Source of the DNA: Novosphingobium sp.
GTDB lineage: Bacteria > Pseudomonadota > Alphaproteobacteria > Sphingomonadales > Sphingomonadaceae
Assembly: GCF_019748365.1 (NCBI RefSeq)
Contig: NZ_JAIEPN010000043.1
Coordinates: 1-64,000 of the forward strand
DNA: 64,000 bases
Direction: 5' to 3'
The notes under the pieces: generated by a model
The model's database searches: none
What the model was told of the DNA's origin: nothing
The model's input: only the letters and a program-made list of their open reading frames with translations
Part shown: positions 37,799 through 46,336 of the stretch, piece after piece
How the letters are laid out: each line of letters starts with the position of its first letter
Numbering within the stretch: position 1 is the stretch's first letter
Made by a program: the position numbers and the translations under genes

Positions 37799-38488
37799 TC
37801 ACCCTGCAAGCGTTCGCTGGAACAACCGCCTGATCAGCCACGGCTCGAGCAGGCGGCCCAGCACCCACAAGGCGGCAAAGATGCCGGCGAAGACATAGGC
37901 GGGCGTGGGGGAGAAGCCATCCTTCTCTTCCTCGCCGTCCTTCTTCTTGTCTTTCGCGTCCTTCTTGTCGTCCTTGGGTTTTTCCGGAGCGGGCGCGCCG
38001 AGGAACTTGTCGACCGGATTGAGCTGGATCTCGCCCTTCTTGTCCTTCTTGGCCTCGTCCTTCTTGGCCTTTTCCTCGGACTTGGCCTTCTCCAGGCCGC
38101 CCAGAAACACGGTGAGCTGGCCGACCGCCAGAAACAGCAGCGGCGCGAGGAAACAGTAAAGCAGCGCGCGGCTGACGAGGTGGTAGCGCAGCACGGCGCC
38201 CTGCTCGGCAGGCTCGATGCACAATGTGCCCGAATCGACCACCGAAAGCGGATCCTGCGCCAGCTGATCGCGCTTCGTCACTCTGACCATGTCACCCATG
38301 CGGGCGTGGGTCGTGCCGGTATGCGCAAACAGCGGATCGAGCCTTGCAAAGGCCTCGTCCGAAGTCTGATCGGCGGGAAGGGGCACTTCACCGCGGATAT
38401 GCCAGATCCAGTTGATCCAGCGCACGCGCGAGCCTTTGCTGACCGAGGCGGAGAGCGTCTCGCCGTCCGATGCGCTGAGCGATGCCAT
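37799..38488 (-). CDS. Membrane protein with lysine-rich linker (TMEM43-like)
   Basis: A 229-residue protein. The N-terminal half resembles part of TMEM43-family proteins (VRWINWIWHIRGEVPLPADQTSDE, VVDSGTLCIEPAEQGAVLRYHLVS), then a membrane segment (LLYCFLAPLLFLAVGQLTVFLGGL), a roughly 60-residue low-complexity charged stretch very rich in Lys, Glu and Asp, and a second membrane segment (PAYVFAGIFAALWVLGRLL). The charged stretch would sit between the two membrane helices. The function is unknown; family assignment is tentative. It starts 3 nt after the sterol-desaturase-family gene ends, so the two are co-transcribed. Confidence 0.6.
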   Translation of the reverse strand: MASLSASDGETLSASVSKGSRVRWINWIWHIRGEVPLPADQTSDEAFARLDPLFAHTGTTHARMGDMVRVTKRDQLAQDPLSVVDSGTLCIEPAEQGAVLRYHLVSRALLYCFLAPLLFLAVGQLTVFLGGLEKAKSEEKAKKDEAKKDKKGEIQLNPVDKFLGAPAPEKPKDDKKDAKDKKKDGEEEKDGFSPTPAYVFAGIFAALWVLGRLLEPWLIRRLFQRTLAG

Positions 38489-38491
38489 GCC

Positions 38492-39490
38492 TTATTCCGC
38501 CGGCACTGCGGAGTGGTCGTCGAAGAACGGCTCGCGCGACTTGCGCTCCTTGTAGGCCTTCCAGCCCTCGGTGAAGGGATAGAGCATCTGCTCGCGGATC
38601 GACATGCGGCGCCCGCCTTCCATGCCGAGCAGCTCGGCCTCGCCATCGATGCAGGTGCCGAACATGCGATCGATGAAGATGAAGGTGTTGGCGTAGTTGC
38701 TGCGCGTCGATTCGAAATCCTGCGAATGGTGCAGGCTGTGGTGCTCGGTCGTGTTGAACGTCCAGCGCCACCAGCGCGGGCTGTTGAAACGCACGTTGAT
38801 GTGTTGATAGGCGCCGACCGACATGCCGATGGCACCTGCCAGCAGAAACGCGCGCGGCAGGAAATCGAACAGGCCGCCGATGCCGAGGCCGATCAGGAAC
38901 AGCTCCACCGGATTGCCGACCGCGCCCTTATGGACGTTGAGCTGAGTGATATAGTGGTGCACCGAGTGCGGCAGCCACAGCGGGTACCAGTTGTGCATCC
39001 CGCGATGCATCCAGTACTGGCCGAAATCGAAGATGAAGATGATCAGGAACGCCTGCAAGAGCAGCGGCAGACCGGTGAACCAGGCAAACTTTTCGAGATG
39101 GAGGCTGCCCTGGATCGCCTCGATCGCCACATCGCTGCCGATATAGTTCTCGGCCAGATTGACCATCGTGTAGGACACGCCGACGTAAAACAGATCGGTT
39201 GCCAGTTCCTTCCAGGTGATCCGCCAGCTTTCATGGCGCGGGTTGGTCAGCTCAAGGATCTGGAGCAGCAACCGAAACCCGATGCCGATGCCGATCGCTG
39301 TCGAAGCCTTGGCGATCGAGTTCGGCGCATAATACCAGAAGGCGATCATTCCGAAGAAGACTGCGGGCTGGAACCAGCTGAAGAACAGGCGCTTGAAGGG
39401 GCCGCCTTCCACCTTCGGAATGTTCTCCCAGCCGATCGTGACCGGCGATTGGGTTCCGACAATCCGTTTACCGACTCGAATACCGTCCAT
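38492..39490 (-). CDS. Sterol desaturase / fatty acid hydroxylase family protein
   Basis: A 332-residue integral membrane di-iron enzyme. The histidine boxes are HRGMH, HSVHH and EHHSLHH in the correct order and spacing, with several hydrophobic segments (FFGMIAFWYYAP, LLLQAFLIIFIFDFGQYWMHRG, AFLLAGAIGMSVGAY). Family members hydroxylate or desaturate lipid chains or sterols; in sphingomonads candidates include carotenoid or sphingolipid modification. The start is ATG 39490 (MDGIRVG), with a GTG one codon earlier. It is followed by the lysine-rich membrane protein. Confidence 0.85.
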   Translation of the reverse strand: MDGIRVGKRIVGTQSPVTIGWENIPKVEGGPFKRLFFSWFQPAVFFGMIAFWYYAPNSIAKASTAIGIGIGFRLLLQILELTNPRHESWRITWKELATDLFYVGVSYTMVNLAENYIGSDVAIEAIQGSLHLEKFAWFTGLPLLLQAFLIIFIFDFGQYWMHRGMHNWYPLWLPHSVHHYITQLNVHKGAVGNPVELFLIGLGIGGLFDFLPRAFLLAGAIGMSVGAYQHINVRFNSPRWWRWTFNTTEHHSLHHSQDFESTRSNYANTFIFIDRMFGTCIDGEAELLGMEGGRRMSIREQMLYPFTEGWKAYKERKSREPFFDDHSAVPAE

Positions 39491-39641
39491 CACGCGTCCC
39501 CATGGTGCGGTGCAGCGAGGGGGAGGATGGCAAATATTTGACAGTCGTCAAGCCCGCAGCATCGGGCATTTCGGGCAAATCCATGCCGCAGCACTGCGCC
39601 GTATGCGCTGCACTGCGGCATGAGTATTACGATTTATTACT

Positions 39642-40121
39642 TCAAAGGTTCTCGAGCACATACTCGGCCGAGGAGACCTTGAAGTCGCCCGGGGCTTCGA
39701 CGTGGAGCTGCTCGACAGTCCCATCGTTGATCACCATGGCAAAACGCTGGCCGCGGATGCCAAGGCCGAAGCCGGTGCCGTCCATCGTGAGGCCGAGCGC
39801 CTTGGCGAAATCGCCGTTGCCGTCCGCCAGCATGGTGACGTCGGCTGAACCGGCAGCAGCGCCCCAGGCCTTCATCACGAAGGGATCGTTGACGGCAGTG
39901 CAGGCGATCTCGTCCACGCCCTTGGCGCGGATTTCGGCGGCCTTTTCCACGAAGCCGGGCAGGTGCTTGGCCGAGCAAGTCGGGGTGAAGGCGCCCGGAA
40001 CCGAGAACAGCGCGACGCGCTTGCCGGCAAAGTATTCGGCGGACTGCACCGCATCGATGCCATCGGCCGTGGCTTTCACCAGCTTCACGTCAGGCAGCTT
40101 GTCTCCAACCGCAATCGTCAT
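39642..40121 (-). CDS. Peroxiredoxin (Prx5/AhpE-like, thioredoxin-fold)
   Basis: A 159-residue Prx5-family peroxidase. The peroxidatic Cys lies in PGAFTPTCSAKHLPGF, the hallmark of this subgroup, with VDEIACTAVNDPFVMKAWG giving a possible resolving Cys, and LGIRGQRFAMVINDGTVEQL. It reduces H2O2 and organic hydroperoxides using glutathione/glutaredoxin or thioredoxin. The start is ATG 40121; a TTG two codons upstream is possible. Together with katG it makes the 35-40 kb stretch rich in peroxide defence. Confidence 0.9.
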   Translation of the reverse strand: MTIAVGDKLPDVKLVKATADGIDAVQSAEYFAGKRVALFSVPGAFTPTCSAKHLPGFVEKAAEIRAKGVDEIACTAVNDPFVMKAWGAAAGSADVTMLADGNGDFAKALGLTMDGTGFGLGIRGQRFAMVINDGTVEQLHVEAPGDFKVSSAEYVLENL

Positions 40122-40172
40122 GGGCAAGGATCCTCTTTGTTGTGTTGATCTGTGCGTTGATGCGCATGGGCC

Positions 40173-40200
40173 GATATAGGCCCGGTGTGTGACAGCGCAA
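40173..40200 (-). promoter_or_regulatory. Candidate promoter of the peroxiredoxin gene
   Basis: On the minus strand TTGCGC (40200-40195) and TATATC (40178-40173) are separated by 16 nt. The -10 box sits inside the palindrome GGGCC-GATATA-GGCCC (40168-40183), which could bind a regulator. It is about 50 nt upstream of the ATG. Confidence 0.4.
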
Positions 40201-40311
40201 CCGCTGCGGCCATGGTTAAGTCCGCTTCACCGCGACTCTTGAAGAACGGGTAAATCCTGAGCGTGCTTCCTGTTCCCGAAGCTGGGAAGGCTTTGAGGGG
40301 AGATTCGGGAC

Positions 40312-40830
40312 ATGCGCCTTAACACGCTTGCGCGGACACTGAGTGCAGCAACCATGGCCTGCGCGCTCGCAACAACCACGACAACATCCGCCATGGCGGC
40401 ACCGACCTGCTGGTCTGCCGATCTCGTGCGTGCGGCAAAGCTGCGGCAGCTTGACGTCATGCTGATGGTGGGATCGCTGCGCTGCCGCACCTCCGGGCAG
40501 GACTACCGGGCCGCCTATGATCGCTTCCTGCTGCGCCACCGCCCGATGCTGAGCAAGGCCAACATGGCGATCCTTGGCGAAATGCGCACGAGGCTGGGCT
40601 CGGTCGGCGCGCTCGAAACGCTCGACAAGGCAAGTGTGCGCATGGCCAATCGCTACGGTGAGCAGGCAGGCTATGGCTGTGCCGATCTGGGTGAAGTGAC
40701 CGCTGCTCTTGCCGATAGCGGCGGCGAGGCACTCCCCAATGCCGCGGAAATGCTTGTTGGCGAGGATGTCGCGCTCGAAGCCTGCCCGGTGCAGGTGGCG
40801 GTTGCCGGGCTGCCGGCCCGCCGCAAATAG
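40312..40830 (+). CDS. Small exported hypothetical protein
   Basis: A 172-residue protein with a signal peptide (LARTLSAATMACALATTTTTSAMAAP) and a helical mature domain containing several cysteines (TCWSAD, SLRCRTSG, YGCADLG, EACPVQ) that could form disulfides. The motif-like segment DYRAAYDRFLLRHRPML is reminiscent of small secreted sphingomonad proteins of unknown role. It is divergent from the peroxiredoxin gene (190-nt gap) and precedes the ahcY leader. I recognise no family with certainty. Confidence 0.7.
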   Translation: MRLNTLARTLSAATMACALATTTTTSAMAAPTCWSADLVRAAKLRQLDVMLMVGSLRCRTSGQDYRAAYDRFLLRHRPMLSKANMAILGEMRTRLGSVGALETLDKASVRMANRYGEQAGYGCADLGEVTAALADSGGEALPNAAEMLVGEDVALEACPVQVAVAGLPARRK

Positions 40831-40850
40831 AAGTCAGTCCGCCCGCAAGT

Positions 40851-40872
40851 GATATAAAGACTTCTTTATATC
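40851..40872. promoter_or_regulatory. Perfect 22-bp palindrome, SahR-like operator, upstream of ahcY
   Basis: Arms GATATAAAGA and TCTTTATATC (10 bp each, perfect) flank a 2-nt centre. AT-rich sites of this form upstream of ahcY and other SAM-cycle genes are, as I recall, the operators of SahR, an ArsR-type repressor released by S-adenosylhomocysteine. The site lies about 100 nt before the ahcY start. The regulator gene is not in this window. Confidence 0.6.
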
Positions 40873-40891
40873 CCATTGCGCATTGCTGAGA

Positions 40892-40945
40892 GGCCCGCTA
40901 AGGGGGGAGCCATTGCGGCCCTCCAGATGGCGGGCCTTTCGTTTT
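40892..40945 (+). promoter_or_regulatory. Terminator-like hairpin in the ahcY leader
   Basis: GGCCCGC (40892-40898) pairs with GCGGGCC (40930-40936) across a 31-nt loop that itself holds GGAG/CTCC, and is followed by TTTCGTTTT. It lies 25 nt ahead of the ahcY start codon and could act as an attenuator or simply stabilise the leader. It does not match the SAH or SAM riboswitch consensus I know. Confidence 0.4.
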
Positions 40946-40969
40946 GCTTGCAATCTTGGAGACTGCCTC

Positions 40970-42385
40970 GTGGCCAGCGTGCTTGAAGCCCGGAAAGACT
41001 ATGTGATCGCCGATATCGGCCTTGCCGACTTCGGGCGCGCCGAAATCAGGATTGCCGAGACGGAAATGCCCGGCCTCATGGCGCTGCGCGAGGAGTTCGG
41101 CCCCTCGCAGCCGCTCAAGGGTGCGCGCATCACCGGCTCGCTCCACATGACCATCCAGACCGCCGTGCTGATCGAGACGCTCGTAGCGCTCGGCGCCGAA
41201 GTGCGCTGGGCCACCTGCAACATCTTCTCGACGCAGGACCACGCCGCGGCCGCCATCGCCGCTGCCGGCATTCCGGTCTTCGCGGTCAAGGGTGAGAGCC
41301 TTGCCGAATACTGGGACTATGTCGGCTCGATCTTCGATTGGGATGACGGCACGGGCCGCACCGCCAACATGATCCTCGACGACGGCGGTGACGCCACGAT
41401 GTTTGCGCTCTGGGGCGCGCGCGTCGAAGCGGGTGAACCGCTGTTCGAGCCGAGCAATGCCGAGGAAATCGAGTTCGTCCGCGCGCTCACCGCGTTCCTC
41501 AAGAAGAAGCCCGGCTACCTCACCATGTCGGTCGCCCACATCAAGGGCGTCTCGGAAGAGACCACCACCGGCGTTCACCGCCTCTATCAGATCGCCAAGG
41601 ACGGCAAGCTGCCGTTCCCCGCGATCAACGTGAACGACAGCGTGACCAAGTCGAAGTTCGACAATCTCTATGGCTGCAAGGAATCGCTGGTCGACGCGAT
41701 CCGCCGCGCCACCGACGTGATGCTCGCCGGCAAGGTCGCCTGCGTCGCGGGCTTCGGCGATGTCGGCAAGGGTTCGGCCGCCTCGCTCCGCCAGGGCGGC
41801 GCGCGCGTCATGGTCACCGAAATCGATCCGATCTGCGCGCTGCAGGCGGCGATGGAAGGCTATGAAGTCGTCACCATGGAAGAAGCGGTCAAGCGCTGCG
41901 ACATCTTCGTGACCGCGACCGGCAACGAGGACGTCATCACCGCCGATCACATGAAGGCGATGAAGCCGATGTCGATCGTCTGCAACATCGGTCACTTCGA
42001 CAGCGAGATCCAGATCGCCGCGCTGTCGAACTACAAGTGGACCGAAGTGAAGCCGGGCACCGACCTCGTCGAGTTCCCGGACGGCAAGCAGATCATCGTG
42101 CTCGCCAAGGGCCGCCTTGTGAACCTCGGCTGCGCCACCGGCCACCCGAGCTTCGTGATGAGCGCAAGCTTCACCAACCAGACGCTGGCGCAGATCGAGC
42201 TGTTCACCAAGAGCAGCCAGTACAAGAACGAAGTCTACGTTCTGCCCAAGCATCTCGACGAGAAGGTCGCGGCGCTGCACCTCGCCAAGCTCGGCGTGCA
42301 GCTCTCGAAGCTTTCGGACAAGCAGGCTGCCTACATCGGCGTCTCGCAGCAGGGTCCGTTCAAGCCGGATCACTATCGCTACTAA
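40970..42385 (+). CDS. ahcY: Adenosylhomocysteinase
   Basis: A 471-residue enzyme cleaving S-adenosylhomocysteine to adenosine and homocysteine, keeping SAM-dependent methylation running. Motifs include [53 protein letters not shown], the NAD-binding [35 protein letters not shown] and the C-terminal tail KPDHYRY. The length fits the bacterial form with the roughly 40-residue insertion. The start is GTG 40970 ([16 protein letters not shown]) with TTGGAGA 7 nt upstream. It is preceded by a SahR-like operator and followed by a strong terminator. Confidence 0.97.
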   Translation: MASVLEARKDYVIADIGLADFGRAEIRIAETEMPGLMALREEFGPSQPLKGARITGSLHMTIQTAVLIETLVALGAEVRWATCNIFSTQDHAAAAIAAAGIPVFAVKGESLAEYWDYVGSIFDWDDGTGRTANMILDDGGDATMFALWGARVEAGEPLFEPSNAEEIEFVRALTAFLKKKPGYLTMSVAHIKGVSEETTTGVHRLYQIAKDGKLPFPAINVNDSVTKSKFDNLYGCKESLVDAIRRATDVMLAGKVACVAGFGDVGKGSAASLRQGGARVMVTEIDPICALQAAMEGYEVVTMEEAVKRCDIFVTATGNEDVITADHMKAMKPMSIVCNIGHFDSEIQIAALSNYKWTEVKPGTDLVEFPDGKQIIVLAKGRLVNLGCATGHPSFVMSASFTNQTLAQIELFTKSSQYKNEVYVLPKHLDEKVAALHLAKLGVQLSKLSDKQAAYIGVSQQGPFKPDHYRY

Positions 42386-42424
42386 GCATCGCTGGAGGTC
42401 TGCCACCTCCACCGGACGGAATGG

Positions 42425-42451
42425 GGCCCGCGTGCAAGCGCGGGCCTTTTT
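42425..42451 (+). terminator. Intrinsic terminator of ahcY
   Basis: The stem GGCCCGCG / CGCGGGCC (8 bp, 6-nt loop TGCAAG) is followed by TTTTT. It lies 39 nt after the ahcY stop and separates it from the divL operon. Confidence 0.9.
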
Positions 42452-42523
42452 CATGCGCCGATCCCACAGCTTGTGCCTTGCGTGACATTGTAATTTGCCG
42501 CGCCGCACCCTAGCCAAGCAGGG

Positions 42524-44884
42524 ATGGTCCTGCCGCCCTTTGCCCTTGTTCTCATTGCGCTTGTGCTCGCCGCCTGGACGCTGGGGGCCGCGTGGGCGGT
42601 GCTGTCTGCCCGCGGCCGACTCGCCCGGGCCGAAGCGACCCAGCGTCTCGCCCGCCGCCTTTCGCGCATGATCGAGGAAGCGCCCGCGCTGCCTTTGCTC
42701 GTGCGGGCGGACGGACGGATCGAAGGGCCCTCCCGGCTTGCGGGCTGGTTTGGGCTCGATGCGGTGCCCGGTTTTCTCAGCGAGCTTGATGCTGGGGAGA
42801 ACGGGCTCGATGAAGTCCAGCTCTCGCAGCTCAGCGATGCGGTGCGCAAGGCGCAGAAGACCGGCGCCCCGTTCGAACTGGCGCTCACCCCGCGCGGGGG
42901 CAAGCGCAGCCTTGGCGCGCGGGGCCATCTCGCCGATCCGCAAGTCTCACCCGGCGGCGCGGCGCTGGTGTGGTTCTTCGACTTTACCGACAGCGTGGCC
43001 GAGCTGCGCCGCCTGCGGGCCGAGGCGGCTTCCGCTCGGGCGGATTTCGCGGCGCTGGCGGGCTTGATCGAGGCGGCGCCCCTGCCGATGTGGTTCCGCG
43101 GTCCGGATATGGCGTTGCGCCTCGTCAATAGCGCCTATGTCAAGGCGGTGGGTGCCACGAGTGCGGCGGATGTGGTCTCGTCCGGCACCGAGCTGATCGA
43201 GCCGTTCGAGGGCGTGAGCGCGGCCAAGATCGCCCAGCAGGTCTTCAGCCGCCGTTTGCCGATCGAACGGGTGGTCTCCGCGACGATCGGCGGACAGCGC
43301 CGTTCGATCCGCGTTTCGGACCTGCCGCTGGGCGACGACGGCGTTGCCGGCTACGCGGTCGATACCGAGGAAATGGAGGAACTGCAGCGCCAGTTCCGCC
43401 GCTTCCGCGAAGCGCAGCGCGAGATGCTCGATACGCTTTCGGCGGGGATCGCGCAGTTCGATGAAAAGCGGAACCTCGTCTTCGCCAACCAGCCGTTCCT
43501 GCGCATCTTCAGCGTGCCGCAGGCCTGGGTGGTCGATACACCGCCCTTCGACCGCGTGCTCGACCGCATGCGCGACAGCGCGCGCCTGCCCGAAGTGCGC
43601 GACTTTCCCGAATGGCGGCGCGAGCGGCAGGGCTGGTTCCTTTCCCGCGAACCCCGCGAGGAATCGTGGCACCTCGGCGATGGCACGCATCTGCGCGTGA
43701 TCGGCCAGCCGATGCCCGATGGCGGCCTGCTGATGATCTTCGAGGACCGCACCGAGCAGCTCCAGCTTTCCGCCACGCGCGATACGCTGCTGCGCACCCG
43801 CACCGCGACGTTCGACAACCTGTTCGAATCGCTCGCCGTATTCGGCCCCGATGGCAGGCTGCAGTTGTGGAACCGGCGTTTTGCGAGCGAGATGGGCCTC
43901 GAGGAGGAATTCCTTGCCACCCACCCGCGCGCCGATGCGCTGCTCAGCCGGATTGCCAAGCTGCTCAAGCGCCCGGCGCAGGTCAGCACGATCGGGCAGG
44001 TGATCCAGTCCGCCTCGCTCGAACGCAAGCAGCAGAGCGGGCGGATCCTCCTCGCGGACGGGCGCTCGTTCGCCATCGCCGGGGTGCCGCTCCCCGATGG
44101 CAATGGCCTTCTCACCGTGCTCGACATCACCGATTCCGAAAAGGCCGAGGCGGCGCTGCGCGAACGCAATGCCGCGCTGGTCGAGGCCGACGCGGTCAAA
44201 ACGCGCTTCATCGCCAACATGAGCTACGAGTTCCGCACCCCGCTTACTTCGATCGGCGGGTTTGCCGAGCTGCTGCAGAGCGGGATCGCGGGCGACCTTT
44301 CCCCGCAGGCGCAGGAATACGTGAGCGCGATCCTCACCTCGGTCGAGCGGCTCGGCGAGCAGATCGAGAATGTGCTCGATCTTTCGCAGAGCGAGGCGGG
44401 AACCCTGCCGCTTGCCGCCGAGCCGGTCGACTTGTTCCCCCTGCTCGGCGACGTGGTGCGCGAGAGGGCCGAGCGGCTGACCGAAGCCGGCATCACGCTC
44501 GATCTGCGCGGCAGTTCGGCCATCGGTAGCGCGACGGGCGACCGCAAGCGGCTGAGGCGGCTGTTCGGCCAGCTGATCGACAATGCCATTGCCGCAACCC
44601 CCAAAGGCGGCCGCATCCTCGTCGAAGCCACGCGCCGCAAAGGTGGCAAGGGCGGCAAGGGCGCGCTGCAGATCGTCGTTTCCGACAATGGTCTGGGCAT
44701 GGACCCGGCGCAGCTTGCCCGAGCGCTTGAAGGGCTCAAGATCAGTGCCGATGGCCGCTCGGTCGAGCGGCGCGGCGGGGTCGGCCTGCCGCTGGTCCGC
44801 CAGCTTGTCGCCGCGCATGGCGGCACGTTCGAGCTCCTGTCGGAAAAGGGCGAGGGGACCAGCGCAATGGTGACGCTGCCATGA
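42524..44884 (+). CDS. divL: DivL-like PAS-domain pseudo-histidine kinase (Tyr in place of phospho-acceptor His)
   Basis: A 786-residue protein: one N-terminal membrane helix (residues about 5-28), several PAS-like sensor regions (about 40-530), a dimerisation/H-box helix at 560-630 and an HATPase domain to the end (N box LIDNAIAATPKGG, G1 DNGLGMD, G2 GGVGLPLVRQLV). The H box reads FIANMSYEFRTPL, so the phosphorylated His is Tyr568 (codon TAC at 44225). This substitution, length and architecture are those of Caulobacter DivL (Tyr550), which controls the CckA-CtrA cell-cycle phosphorelay by binding DivK. It starts the run divL-tsaE-amgK-murU-addB-addA. Which CckA-type partner it acts on cannot be seen here. 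Confidence 0.88.
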   Translation: MVLPPFALVLIALVLAAWTLGAAWAVLSARGRLARAEATQRLARRLSRMIEEAPALPLLVRADGRIEGPSRLAGWFGLDAVPGFLSELDAGENGLDEVQLSQLSDAVRKAQKTGAPFELALTPRGGKRSLGARGHLADPQVSPGGAALVWFFDFTDSVAELRRLRAEAASARADFAALAGLIEAAPLPMWFRGPDMALRLVNSAYVKAVGATSAADVVSSGTELIEPFEGVSAAKIAQQVFSRRLPIERVVSATIGGQRRSIRVSDLPLGDDGVAGYAVDTEEMEELQRQFRRFREAQREMLDTLSAGIAQFDEKRNLVFANQPFLRIFSVPQAWVVDTPPFDRVLDRMRDSARLPEVRDFPEWRRERQGWFLSREPREESWHLGDGTHLRVIGQPMPDGGLLMIFEDRTEQLQLSATRDTLLRTRTATFDNLFESLAVFGPDGRLQLWNRRFASEMGLEEEFLATHPRADALLSRIAKLLKRPAQVSTIGQVIQSASLERKQQSGRILLADGRSFAIAGVPLPDGNGLLTVLDITDSEKAEAALRERNAALVEADAVKTRFIANMSYEFRTPLTSIGGFAELLQSGIAGDLSPQAQEYVSAILTSVERLGEQIENVLDLSQSEAGTLPLAAEPVDLFPLLGDVVRERAERLTEAGITLDLRGSSAIGSATGDRKRLRRLFGQLIDNAIAATPKGGRILVEATRRKGGKGGKGALQIVVSDNGLGMDPAQLARALEGLKISADGRSVERRGGVGLPLVRQLVAAHGGTFELLSEKGEGTSAMVTLP

Positions 44885-44897
44885 AGGAGATCGGGGC

Positions 44898-45347
44898 ATG
44901 ATCATTCCGCTTCCCGATCTTGCTGCAACCGACGCTCTGGCAAGGCGGATCGCCGGCCTGTTGCATCCCGGCGACGTCATCGCGCTCAGCGGTGGCCTCG
45001 GCGCAGGCAAGACCACGCTGGCGCGCGCGATCATCGCCGCGCTGGGCTACACTGGCGAAGTGCCGAGCCCCAGCTTCGCGATCATCGAGGTCTATGATCC
45101 GCCCGCGCTGCGGCTGCGCGTCGTCCATGCCGATTTCTACCGGCTTGAGGACCCGGAAGAAGCGATCGAACTCGGCCTTGACGACTACCGCGCCGATGCC
45201 GTGCTGATTGCCGAATGGCCCGAACACGCTGGCGGTTTCGCGCATGAACCGGCCTGCCTGTCGATAAGGCTGGAAATCCTCGAAAACGAGCGAAGCGCCA
45301 TTGTGGAAGCGGGGCCCGATTGGCTAGAGCGCAGGGGATGGACGTGA
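44898..45347 (+). CDS. tsaE: tRNA N6-threonylcarbamoyladenosine biosynthesis ATPase TsaE
   Basis: A 149-residue P-loop ATPase with Walker A GGLGAGKTT (residues 32-40), the VPSPSFAIIEVYD region and VVHADFYRLEDPEEAIELGLDDY. TsaE works with TsaB and TsaD to make the t6A37 modification of ANN-decoding tRNAs. It starts 13 nt after divL and its stop overlaps the next gene, as in many alphaproteobacteria. Confidence 0.93.
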   Translation: MIIPLPDLAATDALARRIAGLLHPGDVIALSGGLGAGKTTLARAIIAALGYTGEVPSPSFAIIEVYDPPALRLRVVHADFYRLEDPEEAIELGLDDYRADAVLIAEWPEHAGGFAHEPACLSIRLEILENERSAIVEAGPDWLERRGWT

Positions 45348-46336
45348 CCCTTACCGAAAGCGCCCTGCCAGAAGGCGCCCATCCGTTTCTTTCCGCCGCG
45401 GGCTGGGGCACTGCGGTGATCGAACCGATCCCCGGTGATGCCTCCGCGCGCCGCTATTTCCGTCTGCGCCGCCCGGGCGCGACCGCGATGCTGATGCATG
45501 CGCCGCCGCCGGGCGAAGACCCCGAACCGTTTCTGCGCGCGGCCCGCTGGCTGGACGCGAACGGCCTGCGCGCGCCGCAGATCTATGCGGAGGATGCTGC
45601 GAAGGGCTTCGTGCTGCTGCAGGATTTCGGCGAAGTCCGCATGCGCGAATATGTCGATGCCTGGCCGCAGGACGAGCGCGAAGTCTATACCCACGCGGTC
45701 GATGCCCTGCTGCAATTGCATCGTCTGCCACCGGGGCCGTTCACCGGCTACTCGCTGAGCGAATACCAGCGAGAGGCGCGGCTCTTTGTCGAATGGTATT
45801 GCCCGGTGCAGGGGCTGGGTGTCGATCTGGCCGGATGGATGCAGGCGTGGGAGCAAGTGCTCGGCCCGCTGCTCTCGCGCCAGCGCCCGGGGGTGACGGT
45901 GCTGCGCGACTACCATGCCGAGAACATCATGCTCGATGGCGGGCTCGGCAAGCAGGGCCTGCTCGATTTTCAGGACGCGCTGGTTGGCCATGCCGCCTAC
46001 GATCTCGTCTCGCTGCTGCAGGATGCGCGGCGCGAAGTTGATCCGGCGCTGGAGCGTGAGATGCTCGATCACTACGTGGCCGCAAGCGGCGCGGACGCGA
46101 GCTTTGCCGAGGACTACGCCCGGCTCGGCGCGCAGCGCAACGCGAAGATCGTGGGCATTTTCGTGCGGCTGTGGCGGCGTGACGGCAAGCCGCGCTACCT
46201 CGACTATATCCCACGTGTGTGGGGCCTTTTGGAGCGCGATCTGGCGCATCCCGCGCTGGCGCCGGTCGCACGCTGGTTCGATGCCAACATTCCGGATGAC
46301 TTGCGCGAACGCCTCGGCGGGACGTTCAACGTATGA
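45338..46336 (+). CDS. amgK: Anomeric MurNAc/GlcNAc kinase
   Basis: A 332-residue aminoglycoside-phosphotransferase-fold kinase. EPIPGDASARRYFRLRRPG, FVLLQDFGE, TVLRDYHAENIMLDG (catalytic HAEN, a variant of HGDxxxxN) and GLLDFQDALVGHAAYDLVSLLQDARR match AmgK, which phosphorylates MurNAc at C1 in peptidoglycan recycling. Two starts are possible: ATG 45338 or GTG 45344, which forms a GTGA overlap with the tsaE stop and has AGGGG at good spacing. Immediate overlap with murU confirms the pathway assignment. Confidence 0.9.
   Translation: MDVTLTESALPEGAHPFLSAAGWGTAVIEPIPGDASARRYFRLRRPGATAMLMHAPPPGEDPEPFLRAARWLDANGLRAPQIYAEDAAKGFVLLQDFGEVRMREYVDAWPQDEREVYTHAVDALLQLHRLPPGPFTGYSLSEYQREARLFVEWYCPVQGLGVDLAGWMQAWEQVLGPLLSRQRPGVTVLRDYHAENIMLDGGLGKQGLLDFQDALVGHAAYDLVSLLQDARREVDPALEREMLDHYVAASGADASFAEDYARLGAQRNAKIVGIFVRLWRRDGKPRYLDYIPRVWGLLERDLAHPALAPVARWFDANIPDDLRERLGGTFNV

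Noticed and set aside
40887..40920. GCTGAGAGG in the ahcY leader suggested a TPP riboswitch
   Set aside because: The paired ACCCTT / GAACCTGATCTGG half of the THI element is absent, and ahcY is not a thiamine gene.
40873..40969. SAH or SAM riboswitch in front of ahcY
   Set aside because: The conserved SAH core (GAGGAGCGCUGC ... AGGCUCG ... CGGCGCUC) and the SAM-II core are not present; only a simple hairpin is seen.
40898..42943. A 681-residue open frame antisense to ahcY and divL
   Set aside because: It is a GC-driven shadow: Arg/His/Ala-rich sequence with no motif, fully opposite two well-identified genes.
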